A DNA stretch of 14,274 nucleotides from Actinomycetota bacterium (GTDB lineage Bacteria; Actinomycetota; Geothermincolia; Fen-727; Anoxymicrobiaceae): contig JAHIPE010000163.1 of NCBI GenBank assembly GCA_018894655.1, positions 1 to 14,274 of the forward strand, written 5' to 3'. The notes beneath the pieces were generated by a model that saw only the letters and a program-made list of their open reading frames with translations, was not told the origin of the DNA and did not search any database. Position numbers and translations under genes: made by a program. Below are positions 14,187 to 14,274 of this stretch, piece after piece; position 1 is the first letter of the stretch; each line of letters opens with the position of its first letter.

Positions 14187-14274
14187 TCAGTCGATCGACA
14201 CCTCCTCGGTGGCGGGGACAAGCTGTATCCATACAGACCCCGGCTTGAGCTTTATCTCGTTCCCGGAGTTGTCC
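14187..14274 (-). CDS. C-terminal fragment, probably DUF3048 (YerB-like) protein
   Basis: Only the last 28 codons and a TGA stop are in the window; the rest lies past base 14274. The residues are DNSGNEIKLKPGSVWIQLVP followed by ATEEVSID. The segment LKPGSVWIQLVP resembles the end of DUF3048 proteins such as Bacillus YerB, extracellular lipoproteins of poorly known function, which commonly finish with an L-x-PGKTWIQ-type strand. This rests on recalling one short motif, so the family call is tentative, although the reading frame itself looks real. No clear terminator follows in the 90 bases before pdxS. Confidence 0.5.
   Translation of the reverse strand, partial: DNSGNEIKLKPGSVWIQLVPATEEVSID

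Noticed and set aside
1..14274. Mobile elements, CRISPR arrays, tRNA genes, toxin-antitoxin or defence genes
   Set aside because: None seen on either strand; every long stretch is explained by conserved housekeeping genes in a conserved order.

Overview
This 14.3 kb window is a compact bacterial chromosome segment with every gene on the minus strand, so transcription runs from high to low coordinates. GC content looks to be about 60% by eye. It holds 16 protein genes: 14 complete, one 5'-complete but cut by the left edge (hisS), and one C-terminal fragment at the right edge. No tRNA, rRNA, CRISPR array, insertion sequence or phage gene was found, and no gene-free stretch reaches 300 bases (the longest gap is about 90).

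Reading in the direction of transcription: (1) the tail of a DUF3048/YerB-like protein (14274-14187); (2) a promoter, then pdxS-pdxT (vitamin B6 synthase), yebC, ruvC-ruvA-ruvB (Holliday-junction processing) and queH-queA-tgt (three queuosine steps), joined by short gaps or overlaps; (3) a second promoter next to the tgt stop, then yajC-secD-secF (Sec accessory complex), relA/spoT (bifunctional ppGpp enzyme), a small metallo-beta-lactamase-fold hydrolase and hisS.

The order pdxST-yebC-ruvCAB is typical of Actinomycetota. The embedded queH-queA-tgt and the yajC-secD-secF-relA-MBL-hisS run recall Firmicutes. Together with high GC, frequent ATA isoleucine codons and many GTG starts, this suggests a deep-branching actinobacterium (for example a Geothermincolia/OPB41-type lineage). 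That placement is inference from gene order and is not proven.

This is mostly conserved housekeeping sequence and I see no new defence, mobile or biosynthetic system. The points most worth a second look are the Sec accessory genes: YajC ends in an almost pure glutamate tail and SecF in a long lysine-rich tail, both predicted to be cytoplasmic. The lysine codons at the end of secF form an in-frame A_AAA_AAG slippery heptamer that a -1 shift would join to relA without a stop. The yajC-secD gap carries a strong hairpin with a U-run in front of a secD start that lacks a Shine-Dalgarno sequence. Smaller signals are a GC-rich hairpin between yebC and ruvC, a triple octamer repeat between relA and the hydrolase gene, and two promoters with the same -10 box and spacing.
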